A DNA stretch of 35,678 nucleotides, from contig JAAETT010000621.1 in assembly GCA_024228115.1 (NCBI GenBank), positions 1 through 35,678 on the forward strand, in the 5' to 3' direction. The position numbers and the translations under genes were made by a program. Numbering within the stretch: the first letter of the stretch is position 1; each line of letters starts with the position of its first letter. This DNA comes from a bacterium. GTDB lineage: Bacteria > Myxococcota_A > UBA9160 > UBA6930. The notes below the pieces were generated by a model. It saw nothing but the letters and a program-made list of their open reading frames with translations. It was not told the origin of the DNA and did not search any database. Shown piece by piece: positions 6,900 to 16,878 of the stretch.

Positions 6900-9800
6900 A
6901 TGCCGTTTCGCAACCCGCTCGCTCTTATTGCCCTGGCCGCCGTCGCCTGCCTCGGGTTCACCTGCCCCACCCCGCCGGTGCAGATCATCCTCCCGGCCCA
7001 CAATTCTGTGGTCGGAACCCCGAGCTTCCCGGTGGAGATCCATGTCAGCGGCTCGTCCGTCGATGCGTCCGGAACCACGGCGACGTTGAATGGAATCCCC
7101 GTGTCTCTCACCGAAGGGCCCCCCGGAGTCTTCACGGCGACCGTCGATCCTGGAGACCCCCTGCTCGACAGCAACGAGCTGATCGCCTCGGCACCCCTTG
7201 TCGGTGGCGGCGGTAGCGTCCGGATCGCGGTTGCCTTCTTCGACTACCTGCCGCCGAAGTCTCGCGCCTTCGAGATCACCGACCCGGGGGATCTGCTCAC
7301 CGGGCCCCTGGCCGACAACCGGCTCGGCGACACCATGATCGAGAACGACGTAGCGCGCTTCGTGATCCAGGCTCCCAAACAGCGCGACTTGCATAGCGTG
7401 GGACAATTCGGTGGCAACCTGATCGACGCGGAACTCGTGAGCAAACCGGGGCTCGACCAGTTCTTCGAACTGCAGCCCTCGATCAATCTCGAGACGGTCA
7501 TCAACGCCCAGACCCTCGAGGTGCTCAACGACGGACAGAATGGTGAAGCGGCCGTCGTCAGGACCTGCGGTCCCGACGATCTGAACGACTACATCAACGC
7601 ATCCTCGCAGGTCGGGGAACTGGGGCTCTCGCTCCCCAACGTGTTGAGCATCGTCGATGACCGTGACTACGACGTGGACGGCTGTACGGAATACCGGCTG
7701 GAGCCGGGCAAACGCTACGTGGCGGTAGAAACCACCGTTCACAACAACGCCGCCAGCGACGTCAAATTCTACGTGGGTTACTACGTCAACGGCATGGGCT
7801 CGCTCGAGCAGTGGGTCCGAACCGGGGCCACCCCACTCGGCCTGGGCGAGGCCCTGGTTTCCCCGTCCAGCGAGGTCCTTGCCTTCATGGGCTTCGGCGC
7901 CGCAGAAGGAGTCGACTACGGCCTGGTCCCGATCAATTTCCCGGGCGGCGTTGGCTTCTCGAGTTCCTTCTCCACTTCCGGTGTCAGCTTCATGCTCCAC
8001 ACGCATTCCCTCCTCGCGGTGCTGGGTGCCGATTTCGACCCGTTCTTCACGGTTCCGGCCGGGGGGAGCAACTCTTTCCTCGGCTACTTCTCCGTCGGTG
8101 ACGGCAGCCTGGCCAACACCGCTGCGGTCGAGGCCGAGGTCAAGGGCCTGGCTACGGGAACGCTGAGCGGATGCGTCACGGTCGCTGGCTCGCCGGCCCC
8201 GTCCGCTCGGGTGGCGCTGGGTCCGATCGTTTCCGGCGCAATCTCCCGGGTCGACGCCCACTTCCTCACCGACGCCGCCGGCTGCTACCAGGCGGACATC
8301 CCAGCCGCGACTTACGGCGTCGCGGCTGCCAAGGAGGGCCACCTCTTCGAGGGGGCTGGCGTGATGCCCGTGGTCCACTCCGTTACGGTGCCGGCCTCCG
8401 GTGCCATCGCCGCGCCAACCATCGATCTTCCCGCGACCTCACGGATCCGAATCGAGGCCGTGGACGAAACGAACTCGCCGGTTCCGGTGCGGATCGTCTC
8501 GGTCGGAATCGACCCGAGCCCGGAGCCGACGCTCTCCTTCGCACTGCCCGGCCTCGGTTCCACAACTTCCGGAATCTTCAACGATCTGAAGGAATCCCCC
8601 CTGGACGGGCTGACCTCCGTGAACTTCGCGGGAGCCAGTGGAATCATCGAGTTCGACCTGGAGCCGGGCGACTATCAGATCACCGTCTCTCGGGGCACCG
8701 AATGGTCGATCCACCAGGAGAGCATCACCGCAGTCGCAGGGACGACTCACCTCGTCAGCGCACAGATCGCGCCGGTCCTCGACACCACGGGTTTCGTCTC
8801 CTCGGACTACCACGTCCACATGATCCACAGCCCGGACTCCCGGATCGGCCTGGCCGAGAGGGCCCTCTCCTACTCGGGAGAAGGCGTCGACAATATCATC
8901 GTCACCGACCACGACGCGGTCACCGACCTCATGCCGACCATCACGTCCCTCGGCCTCACGTCCTTCGTGCACGCCACCATTGGCGAGGAGATCACGACCT
9001 TCGACTACGGGCACTACAACGCCTACCCACAGGGCCAGGACACCTCGAAACCCAGCAACGGCTCGACCGACTGGGGAGGGGCTGCACCTGCCGGCAAGGA
9101 TTTCCCGCCTGACTACTATGGACTCACGCCCGCCGATATCGACAGGGCGGTCCTCGCCGACCCGAGCAACGCAGGCCTCGACACGGTCGTGCACATCAAC
9201 CACATCGACAGCCACTTCGGCCCCTTGCAGATCGACACGGGGCTCGAACCCCCGCAGTCGCTGCTCGCCGATCCGACCATCTTCCGGCTCAACCCGGACG
9301 TTTCGAATTTCTTCCATCCGTTCCTGGCCCTGGAGCTGTGGAATGGCGCATCCGTCGGCGCCCAGAACTCCTTCCTCAACAACCGGATCGGAGTCTGGAT
9401 GAACCTGCTCAACCAGGGGTACCCCTCGACCGCCATCGCCGACAGCGACACGCATACCGTGAAGGACCTCGAGAGCGCCGGAGGCCGAACATGGACGCCC
9501 TCTTCGAGCGATTCGCCGGCGGCGATCAGCGACAGCGAGATCGGGCTGGCGGTGCAAACCCAGCGCGCGGTCGGCGGGCAGGGGTGCTACCTGCAGAGCC
9601 AGCTGGTCGAAGGTGCCGCGGTTGCTGATTTCAGCCTCGGCGGGACCACGTTGGTCACCGCGACCGACGGTTCGGTCGATCTCGACATCCACGTCCAGGC
9701 GCCCGTCTGGGGGGAGTACGACACCATCGAAATCTACCGGAACGCCGAAACCGTCGTCGCCGGAACCTCGGGCGGGACGCCTGTCGCCTACGGCGCGAAT

Positions 9801-10148
9801 CCGACGACCGTGCTGACACTCGGTGCGGGTGACTTCGTGCGAAACACGCTGAACGTTCACCCGGGAGTTACGGGTGCGGACCGCTTCGACACCCTGCTCA
9901 CGGTTCCGCTCACGGACCTTACCGTCGACGAATGGGTCGTGGTCGTGGCGAAGGGAACGGTCGGCAACTCGACCCCCACCTTCCCGGTCTACCCGAACAA
10001 CGCCGACGGCGGCCAGACGCTGGCGCAGCTCACCACCCTCGATCCGAACGAGGGGGGCGTGCGAGCGCTCTGCTACACCAACGCCCTGTTCGTCGATGTG
10101 GACGGCAACAGCAGCTTCGATGCGCCTGGCGTGCAACTGGCTCCCTGA
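6900..10148 (+). CDS. Large secreted PHP-domain (CehA/McbA-type) metallohydrolase-like protein
   Basis: 1082 residues with an N-terminal signal peptide (hydrophobic L-A-L-I-A-L-A-A-V-A-C-L-G-F then T-C-P-T-P; Cys15 or Cys22 could be a lipidation site). After about 400 residues of beta-rich sequence comes a carboxypeptidase-regulatory-like beta sandwich (about 417-500). The PHP domain follows: D636-Y-H638-V-H640, V-T-D670-H671-D672, G-E696-E697, H765-I-N-H768, and D848-S-D850-T-H852. This is the full set of metal-ligand motifs of CehA/McbA-type PHP phosphoesterase-like proteins. A C-terminal beta domain finishes the protein. ATG 6900 has AGGA at 6890-6893. It acts outside the cytoplasm; the substrate is unknown, and related proteins hydrolyse phosphate esters or carbamates. 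It is followed at 15 bases by a HEAT-repeat gene, probably in one operon. Confidence 0.82.
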   Translation: MPFRNPLALIALAAVACLGFTCPTPPVQIILPAHNSVVGTPSFPVEIHVSGSSVDASGTTATLNGIPVSLTEGPPGVFTATVDPGDPLLDSNELIASAPLVGGGGSVRIAVAFFDYLPPKSRAFEITDPGDLLTGPLADNRLGDTMIENDVARFVIQAPKQRDLHSVGQFGGNLIDAELVSKPGLDQFFELQPSINLETVINAQTLEVLNDGQNGEAAVVRTCGPDDLNDYINASSQVGELGLSLPNVLSIVDDRDYDVDGCTEYRLEPGKRYVAVETTVHNNAASDVKFYVGYYVNGMGSLEQWVRTGATPLGLGEALVSPSSEVLAFMGFGAAEGVDYGLVPINFPGGVGFSSSFSTSGVSFMLHTHSLLAVLGADFDPFFTVPAGGSNSFLGYFSVGDGSLANTAAVEAEVKGLATGTLSGCVTVAGSPAPSARVALGPIVSGAISRVDAHFLTDAAGCYQADIPAATYGVAAAKEGHLFEGAGVMPVVHSVTVPASGAIAAPTIDLPATSRIRIEAVDETNSPVPVRIVSVGIDPSPEPTLSFALPGLGSTTSGIFNDLKESPLDGLTSVNFAGASGIIEFDLEPGDYQITVSRGTEWSIHQESITAVAGTTHLVSAQIAPVLDTTGFVSSDYHVHMIHSPDSRIGLAERALSYSGEGVDNIIVTDHDAVTDLMPTITSLGLTSFVHATIGEEITTFDYGHYNAYPQGQDTSKPSNGSTDWGGAAPAGKDFPPDYYGLTPADIDRAVLADPSNAGLDTVVHINHIDSHFGPLQIDTGLEPPQSLLADPTIFRLNPDVSNFFHPFLALELWNGASVGAQNSFLNNRIGVWMNLLNQGYPSTAIADSDTHTVKDLESAGGRTWTPSSSDSPAAISDSEIGLAVQTQRAVGGQGCYLQSQLVEGAAVADFSLGGTTLVTATDGSVDLDIHVQAPVWGEYDTIEIYRNAETVVAGTSGGTPVAYGANPTTVLTLGAGDFVRNTLNVHPGVTGADRFDTLLTVPLTDLTVDEWVVVVAKGTVGNSTPTFPVYPNNADGGQTLAQLTTLDPNEGGVRALCYTNALFVDVDGNSSFDAPGVQLAP

Positions 10149-10163
10149 GGTCATTTGCCCTCC

Positions 10164-11414
10164 ATGTCGAGGCGGTTCGCAAAGCTCAGTCTGTTGCCGT
10201 TCTTCTTGCTGCTGGCCCTCCCGGCCGGCGGCCTGGAGACGTCGATCCCTGCGGCCGGCGGCTACCGCTTGCTCGAGGCGGCCCAGGGTGCACCGCTCAC
10301 GGTCGTGGGCCTGGTCGAAGCCCCCAGTCGCATCGATACCTATGGCCGGCGTGCCGGGCTTCGTGTCGAGCGGGTTCTCAGCGGAGAGGCCAACCCGGGT
10401 GATCTCCTCGTGATCGCGTGGGAAGAGTTCGGCCGGGATCAACAGCTGCGATTCACGGCAGGGAAACGGAGTGTGTTGGCACTCGAACCGCTCCCCTCTG
10501 GTTCCCTCTGGCGCAAGCGATTCCCCGCACGAGAAGCCTTGGCGATCGCGGCCCGCGGAGAGGCATTCCTGAACGACCCGGACCCAACCACTCTCGACTC
10601 CCTGGAAGCCTACCTTCGCCTTTCCTCCGAGGAGAGAGAAGAGAAGGCGGGTGTCACCGCGTTGGCAGCGCTTGCGGCAGTCGGTGATGCGCGGTTGGCC
10701 ACGGCTGCCATCGATGCGCTGGCGCGTATCCCCGGCCTGGAAAACCGGCTGGAAACGGAGTCGACGGCCCACCTCGAGGCATTGCTCGAGAACGCCTCGC
10801 GCCCGGTCGAGCTCCGACGCCAACTCATCACCCTGGCAGGAGACCAATCCCTTCATTCATTGGAACCAGCGCTCTCGCCCCTCGCGGCCCTCCCCTCCGC
10901 GCTGCAAGGCTCGGCCGTCACATCGCTCGCGCAGCTTCAGGGAGGTCTCTCGGCGGAACGAACCGAAAAGCTGCTCGCGAGCGAAGACCCTCGAGTGCGC
11001 GCTGCAGCGACGCGATGGGGAGGCAAAGGACTCCCTGATACCAAGCTGAAGGAGCTGATGGCGAAAGATCCAGCGGGGCAGGTCCGGGCCGCCGCGCTGA
11101 CGGCCCTGTTCGAGCGACACGGGCTGGCCTCCCTCGAGGCCGCCCTTCCGGCGCTCAGCGATGACGATGGGCAGGTACGAGGGGCCGCCATGGAGAGCAT
11201 CGGGCGGCTAGGCGGTTCAGCCGTTCCTGCGCTTCGTGAGATGCTCTGGAATCCAGATGCAGATCCAGCAACGCTGACGACCCCGCTGATGACCTTGGCG
11301 CTCACCGGTCCGGAGGGCCTCGGCGAGCTGCAGAAGATCGCTGCGGAGCATCCGACCAAGAAGCTCCGCAAGCTTGCTCGCTTCGTCCTTGGGCAGGATC
11401 CGGGCCACGATTGA
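10164..11414 (+). CDS. Exported HEAT-repeat protein
   Basis: 416 residues from ATG 10164; a TTG at 10155, nine bases earlier in frame, is an alternative start closer to GAGG at 10147-10150. The N-terminus is a signal peptide (R-R-F-A-K then L-S-L-L-P-F-F-L-L-L-A-L-P-A-G-G). A beta-rich domain spans about residues 25-130, followed by alpha-helical repeats with HEAT signatures, clearest from about 265 on (D-P-R-V-R-A-A-A-T-R, G-Q-V-R-A-A-A-L-T-A-L and D-G-Q-V-R-G-A-A-M-E-S-I-G-R-L-G-G). HEAT solenoids bind other proteins, so a scaffolding role for the PHP-domain protein encoded immediately upstream is a reasonable inference. No catalytic motif is visible. Confidence 0.78.
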   Translation: MSRRFAKLSLLPFFLLLALPAGGLETSIPAAGGYRLLEAAQGAPLTVVGLVEAPSRIDTYGRRAGLRVERVLSGEANPGDLLVIAWEEFGRDQQLRFTAGKRSVLALEPLPSGSLWRKRFPAREALAIAARGEAFLNDPDPTTLDSLEAYLRLSSEEREEKAGVTALAALAAVGDARLATAAIDALARIPGLENRLETESTAHLEALLENASRPVELRRQLITLAGDQSLHSLEPALSPLAALPSALQGSAVTSLAQLQGGLSAERTEKLLASEDPRVRAAATRWGGKGLPDTKLKELMAKDPAGQVRAAALTALFERHGLASLEAALPALSDDDGQVRGAAMESIGRLGGSAVPALREMLWNPDADPATLTTPLMTLALTGPEGLGELQKIAAEHPTKKLRKLARFVLGQDPGHD

Positions 11415-11546
11415 GCTCGCACCCGGATCTGACGTGGGCCACCGGACGCGCCAGCATCCCGCCACATCCTGACTCAGCAGGAATCTCCCGGGCGCAACCT
11501 ACCTGGCCACCACTTGCGCCTATTGAGCTTCGCCGCTTGAAAGGCC

Positions 11547-14500
11547 CTAGACCAGCCGCCGTCGGCGCCGTCGCCAGGCCCCCAGAGCCAGCACCGGTAG
11601 GACCTCGAGGCCAATCAATCCGCAGTTGATCTGGTTGACAGAATTCTCGCGGTTCAGCGACGACGAACTGCCGCACTGAGCGTCCGCAAGGTCGATGTTG
11701 CCGTCGCCATCATTGTCGAGCCCGTCGTCGCACTCGGGCATTTCGTTGTTCCAGGTCGCGTTGAAGCAGCCGCCGTCGGCGAGGTCGATGTCGCCATCAC
11801 CGTCGTCGTCGAGGCCGTTGTTGCAGGCACCCAGGAAGCTCGCCGGGTTGTCCGTCTCGGTTCCATCGGCGTGTTCGTCGCCATCCAGGAACCCGTCCTC
11901 ATCGCGGTCCAGGGCGACCCGCACGCCGGAGCCCGGGGGAACGCAGGTCCAGGTGAGCTCCTGCGCCGTGCCGCCGGCCAGCGCCTCGAGGGAAGCCCGT
12001 GAGACGGCCGCCTCGGCCGCGACGTCCGTCCGGTAGTCGTCGGTTCCGGGCTGGTAGACCCAACCGCGTCGCACCTTGGCGACCAGGGCGGTCACGACCA
12101 GGTCGCATTCCTTGACGGCGCCACCCAGCACGAGGGAGGTGAAATTCGCCGCCGCTCGCTGCTCGAGCAGGGTGATGCGTCCACCCACCGTCGCGAGATT
12201 TCCACCGTCGAGCGTGACCTGCTGTCCGACGATCGGTGCGATGTCCGTGTCGAAAGCGAGCATGAACTGCTCGACATCCCGGCGCTGGTTGTCGCCTCCG
12301 TCGAACCCGGCGTTGTTGCCAGGGTTGTTGTTGAAGACCACGGCTTGGAAGAAGCGGAACAAGGTGTCGTCGGAGCCGTCGTGCAGGAAGCCCGTTCCGC
12401 GTACCTGGTCACCCTTGTGACCGTTGTCGCCCGAGTTGGTGAAGTCTTCATCCGGCTTCCCGAACATGCCGACCTTCTGGTAGAGGTTTCGAAGTTGAGG
12501 GATCTTGAAGATCTGAGGCTCGTTCTCGAAACTGGCGTTCCCTCCCGTTCCGAAGAAGCCCTGGGACGCGTCCAGGGTGTGGCAACCGTTGCAGGAGAAG
12601 CCAAGGATCCCCTCCAGGTTACCGGGGGAGCAGAGCCCGTCCGAGCAATCGTTCCCACCATGGTCGCCGAAGTAGAAGTCCCGGCCGGCTTGCTGGCTAC
12701 TGTTGAGTGAGTTGTCCAGCGCGCGCACGGGATTGGGCGGCAGCCTCACGTCGAGCATGAAGTCGGCGAAGGCCTGGACATCCGCCTCGAAGGCAGGATT
12801 CACACCCGGGCCACCCGAGAGATCGATGTCCATTCCGACCAGGCCCGGGAACGCCACGATGAAATTCCGAAAGGAGAGGTCCGAATCGTTGGTGTTCGGG
12901 CTGTCCTCACCGAAGAACCCATTGGCCCGGTCTCCGCGCCAATGCATGTGACCGGAGGTCTCCATGCCGCGCAGGGTCTGGGTCGTCATCGGGCCTTTCA
13001 TCGAGGAGAACTCGGTGAGCACGCCGGTTCCGTTGATGTCGCCAGGGGCCGCAATCCCGAGGTTGATCACCAGGGGGTTGTGGTGGTTTGCGTCATCCGG
13101 GTTGCCGAGGTCCCACGCCAGGCTGTCGAAATCTCCGAACACGTGGCAGCTGGAGCAGGAAGCCTCACCGTTCGACGACGTCTGAAGGGCGTCGTAGAGC
13201 ATGAAGCGGCCATCGGTGACGTTCGCCGGCTCGGGGTTGTGGAAGTTCACGTGACCCGTTTCCGTGCCCGTATTCGTATCCACGACCGAGATGCCGTTGT
13301 CGAAGCGGGTGTAGACGAACATCCGGTTGCTGCTCTCGTCCAGCACCAGACCCGAGGGACCGCCGCCCGTGACGTCGATGTAGTTGGCACTCTCGACGGT
13401 CGGGTCGAATTCAGTACCGGCATTGTCCCAGAGCAGATCGTTCTCGAGATCCGCCGTGTCGATCACGCCCACCTTGCTGGAGCCGAAGGCCGCCACGTAG
13501 AGGGTGGCGCCGTCGCTCGAAACGACCATCTCGACCGGATTCGCCAGACTATGCGCCTTGGTACCCGCCGGGGCCGGAAGCACGCCGTAGTTGATGTGCT
13601 TGTTCAGGTGCCGCGGCTCGACGTCACCCGTACCCGGTGTGATCACCGTGATGTGGGAGCGCGCGATGTTGCCCTGCACCGTGCTGCCACCGCCGCCCGG
13701 GCCCTCGAAGCGCACCGCATTGTTGGCATCGGTGTTTGAAACGTAGATGTTCCCGTTGACCGGATTCGTCACCATGTTGAACAGGATCGTTCCGACATGG
13801 GGGTAGTCGGTACCAACGGCAAGGGTGTTCGCGTTGATCGTGAACACGTCCGTGTCCGGCAGGTTGAAGCGGATCGCGTTGCTGAAATTCAGGCCCCGCT
13901 CGTCGCGCCACTCGCCCGAGGGATTGTCGTATTTCAGGATCAGGCCGACTTCGGGGGCCGCTTCCATGCTGGTGTTCTCGGACGGCCCGGGGTTGCCGCC
14001 GGGAATCTTACCGGCGTTGAGACCGTTCGGCGAGGTGATGCCGTCGCCGTTACAGTTGCCTGCGCCGCCGAAGCCGTCACAGATCGTTCCTTCATTGGCG
14101 GGTGCCGTCTGGTTGCCCGAATGGAAGACCGCTGCGTAGACGGTGTTGCCGTCGGGGCTTACGGCCAGAGCGCGCGGCGTGTCGCCGAACATCGTGACGA
14201 TCTCGACCGGCGTGCCACCGAGCGTGCCACCGAGCGCCGTCGCGTCGAATACCCAGACATCCGCGCGATCCACACCGGCCGTGGTGAGCTGGGGATCGCC
14301 GGCGCCGGTCACGCCCGAGATCGAGCTATGGGTCCGGTGCTGGCCGCGGTGGGCCGTGGTGATGAACGCACGGTTGCCGCCGGTGCCTGCGAAGACGATG
14401 TCGCGGGGTTCGTCACCAACCAGCAGGGTCCGTGTGACGCGCCAGCCATTCGCATCGAGGGTGAGGATGCTGATGCTGTCCGAGAGGTGGTTCACCACCC

Positions 14501-14771
14501 AGACCTCGGTGTCGCTGCGAGCGGCTACGGCCACGGGCTCCAGGCCGACGGGGACCGATCCCTTGGAGACCAGCCCGAAGCCTTCGACCTTGTAGATCTC
14601 CAGCCGATTGTCCGGGGTGTTGACCGCGAACAGCTTGGCTCCGTTCGGGGAGATGGCGAGCGGGCGAACGGGCCCACTCTCGAATGCAACGAAGGACGTC
14701 TGAGCCGCCGCCGGAGCCGCGAACAGGGCCACCACGGCGAGGCACAGAAAAACACGAAGGGACAACGGCAT
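11547..14771 (-). CDS. Secreted beta-propeller two-haem c-type cytochrome with Ca-binding repeats and C-terminal sorting tail
   Basis: 1074 residues from ATG 14771 (GAGAGG upstream); an in-frame ATG at 14822 lacks a ribosome site and would spoil the signal peptide (V-F-L-C-L-A-V-V-A-L-F-A-A-P-A-A-A). The first half is a beta propeller with repeated S-P-D/N-G-x-x-x-Y/F-V blades of the YVTN type. Two haem c sites follow, C539-x-x-C542-H543 and C727-x-x-C730-H731, in a region that resembles di-haem peroxidase/MauG-type proteins (F-K-I-P-Q-L-R-N-L). Near the end are D-x-D-x-D-G calcium motifs (D-R-D-E-D-G, D-D-D-G-D-G-D, D-N-D-G-D-G-N). The tail N-C-G-L-I-G plus a hydrophobic stretch and six arginines looks like a cell-surface sorting signal (MYXO-CTERM-like). 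Likely an outer-surface electron-transfer or oxidase protein; the partner is unknown. Confidence 0.83.
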   Translation of the reverse strand: MPLSLRVFLCLAVVALFAAPAAAQTSFVAFESGPVRPLAISPNGAKLFAVNTPDNRLEIYKVEGFGLVSKGSVPVGLEPVAVAARSDTEVWVVNHLSDSISILTLDANGWRVTRTLLVGDEPRDIVFAGTGGNRAFITTAHRGQHRTHSSISGVTGAGDPQLTTAGVDRADVWVFDATALGGTLGGTPVEIVTMFGDTPRALAVSPDGNTVYAAVFHSGNQTAPANEGTICDGFGGAGNCNGDGITSPNGLNAGKIPGGNPGPSENTSMEAAPEVGLILKYDNPSGEWRDERGLNFSNAIRFNLPDTDVFTINANTLAVGTDYPHVGTILFNMVTNPVNGNIYVSNTDANNAVRFEGPGGGGSTVQGNIARSHITVITPGTGDVEPRHLNKHINYGVLPAPAGTKAHSLANPVEMVVSSDGATLYVAAFGSSKVGVIDTADLENDLLWDNAGTEFDPTVESANYIDVTGGGPSGLVLDESSNRMFVYTRFDNGISVVDTNTGTETGHVNFHNPEPANVTDGRFMLYDALQTSSNGEASCSSCHVFGDFDSLAWDLGNPDDANHHNPLVINLGIAAPGDINGTGVLTEFSSMKGPMTTQTLRGMETSGHMHWRGDRANGFFGEDSPNTNDSDLSFRNFIVAFPGLVGMDIDLSGGPGVNPAFEADVQAFADFMLDVRLPPNPVRALDNSLNSSQQAGRDFYFGDHGGNDCSDGLCSPGNLEGILGFSCNGCHTLDASQGFFGTGGNASFENEPQIFKIPQLRNLYQKVGMFGKPDEDFTNSGDNGHKGDQVRGTGFLHDGSDDTLFRFFQAVVFNNNPGNNAGFDGGDNQRRDVEQFMLAFDTDIAPIVGQQVTLDGGNLATVGGRITLLEQRAAANFTSLVLGGAVKECDLVVTALVAKVRRGWVYQPGTDDYRTDVAAEAAVSRASLEALAGGTAQELTWTCVPPGSGVRVALDRDEDGFLDGDEHADGTETDNPASFLGACNNGLDDDGDGDIDLADGGCFNATWNNEMPECDDGLDNDGDGNIDLADAQCGSSSSLNRENSVNQINCGLIGLEVLPVLALGAWRRRRRRLV

Positions 14772-15050
14772 GGGACCTCTCTGGTCATTCGCCGCCCGTC
14801 GGTCCGAGGCCCACAACACCACGTCCAGCTACGCCGGCCTGACGCCCGGCCAACGAGCGTGCAATATCGTTCGGCATCGTCTCAAAGTGAGCCGCTCAAA
14901 TCAAAGGATTTCTCTGTATTCGGGGGTGAAAGGGACCCGTCCGCCCAAAGGCGCGCCGGCTCGACGCACGTCAGGTCGCCGATCTCTCCCCCTCGGGGAT
15001 TCAGGTTCGCTCGCCATCCGACTCGTAGCGTTCGCCCCGAGTGGCCGCGG

Positions 15051-16759
15051 TCAGCGTTCGCTTCCCTGTACGCGCTCCGCGCGCGCGCCAAGTTGCGCGT
15101 CGATTGCGCGTTCGGCGATCGATCGGAAAGCGGGATCGAGCCGGGACAGGACCTCGCTCGAGTAGCGCTCCAGCGCCGTTCCGCTCGTACCTGATGAGCG
15201 GACACCCGAAGCTTCGAATTCCTCCTCGAGCCTGCGTTCGATGGCGTCGACCCGCAACTGCTGGCTCGTCACCCGCTCGAAGTGGTAGCCCTTGATCGCC
15301 AGCCGGAATGCCTCCGCGACGTGCTCCCGGTGGTACCGGACCACCCGCCAGAAGAAGTGTGCGTAGGCGGGGCCCTGGCGGGAGAAGAGTTGGCGGCGCA
15401 GGGAACGGAGTGCGGCCCGCAGGTCGACCCAGCTGACCTTGCGAGCATCGTTCCGACGAGGAGCCAGGTGCTCGAACAGGGTCAAGCAGCGCTCGAAGTA
15501 GCCCCGGAGAGAGGGCTCGTAGAGCGTTCGGATCAGTCGGCGGTACTCCTCGAGCAGGACCTCGCGGGGCAACTCCGGCTCGAAGTTCAGATCGATCGCG
15601 GTGTTGCAGCCGGTGGAGGCCGACCGAAGCCGCCCCTCGCGAGCCAGCCGCGCGTGCAGCCGGGTGCCTTCGAGTGCCGTGAGCAGACCTGCCATCGCCA
15701 TCGGAATCCCCGCCTCGCGGGTGAGGCGCAGGTGGGAATCGAACTCCTTGTCGCCATCGAGGCCAACGATGAAACCTCCATGCCGTGGGCTTGAAGGGTA
15801 TGAACGGCCCTCTGCAGGAAGCTCCCCGCCTCCTCACCCTGGCCCAGGTTCTGGCCCTTGGAGGTCTTCTCGAGTGCCGCCTCACCGGGGGACTCGATGC
15901 CAAGGAAGACCATGGTGAAGCCGCTCTCCTGCATCGCCCTCAACAACTCTGGGATCTTCGCCAGGTTCACACTCGCTTCCGTCATGAAGCTGAATGGGTA
16001 CCCGTGCGCCTCCTGCCATTTCTTCACGGCCTCGAGCAACTGCAACGCGTTGCGTTTGTTGCCGATGAAATTGTCATCGACCAGGAAGAGCGATCCGCGC
16101 CAGCCCGTCCGGTAGACCGCTTCGAGTTCGACGACCATCTGCTCCGGGCTCTTGGTGCGAGGCCGGCGGCCGTAGAGCGCCGTGATGTCGCAGAACTCGC
16201 AATCGAACGGGCATCCACGGGAATACTGGAGGGCCATCGATCCGTAGTCGTCCGGGTCGATCAGGTCGAAACGGGGGACCGGCGTCGTGGCGACCTCCGG
16301 TTTCTCGGCAGGCCCGTAGAGCGGCTTGGCGATCCCCTTGCGCAGATCCTCCAGGAAAGCAGGGAAGATCGCTTCGACTTCACCGAGGACGAAATGATCG
16401 ACGCCCTCCCCTGGCTCGAACTCAGCCTGGATCCCCGCGTGGTGTGCCGTCGGGTGGGGCCCCCCGGCAACGACCGGCACGCCAGCCCGCCGGCAACGTT
16501 GCACCACGTCGAAGAGCGAATCCCGTTGCACGATCATGCTGGAGGTGAAGACCGCATCGGCCCAGGCGAGATCCTCGTCGTGCAGCGGGCGGACATTCAT
16601 GTCGACCAGCCGTAGCGACCAATCGTCCGGGAACATGGAAGCCACCGTGAGCAAACCGAGCGGCGGGATGCTGGCCTTCTTGCCGACGAACTCCAGCGCG
16701 TAGGAATAGCTCCAATAGGAAGGGGGGAAGACCGGGTTCACGAGCAATGCGTTGCGCAT
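15051..16759 (-). pseudogene. B12-binding radical SAM protein (DUF4070-type) interrupted by a frameshift
   Basis: The two frames give one protein of about 570 residues. The first frame starts at ATG 16759 (M-R-N-A-L-L-V-N-P) and contains the cobalamin-binding-type domain (residues about 1-150, with V-V-A-G-G-P-H-P) and the radical SAM core with C183-x3-C187-x2-C190 (G-C-P-F-D-C-E-F-C). Near 15774, after H-G-M-E, the frame is lost; the next frame resumes with F-I-V-G-L-D-G-D and I-P-M-A-M-A-G-L-L-T-A-L-E-G-T, then the helical C-terminal DUF4070-like region to the stop at 15051. One missing G in the run 15774-15775 would restore M-E-G-F-I-V-G. It is a methyltransferase-class radical SAM enzyme by family; the hopanoid C-2 methylase HpnP belongs to the same broad group, but the substrate here is not assignable. 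It is a pseudogene or a sequencing error. Confidence 0.82.
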
Positions 16760-16878
16760 GGAATCGCAACTATGGCGAAGGCGGCTCCCGGCTGCTTGCC
16801 CAGCGGTAAGGCGAGTCGGACGGTTCGGCTTGCCGTGGCATGCCAAGAAGACACCTCCCGGTGCTAACTTCAGCCGGA

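Noticed and set aside
6828-10856. Very long antisense open frames (about 516 and 805 codons) opposite the PHP-domain gene and HEAT gene
   Set aside because: They arise from GC-rich codon use on the other strand, have low-complexity Arg/Gly/Asp/Val composition and no domain signature; the plus-strand proteins have clear motifs.
14211-14234. Tandem 12-base repeat within the propeller-cytochrome gene
   Set aside because: It simply encodes L-G-G-T twice in the protein and is a minor coding duplication.
13797-15194. Plus-strand open frame of 465 codons opposite the propeller-cytochrome gene
   Set aside because: It is a shadow frame with no recognisable domain; the minus-strand protein carries signal peptide, haem sites and calcium repeats.
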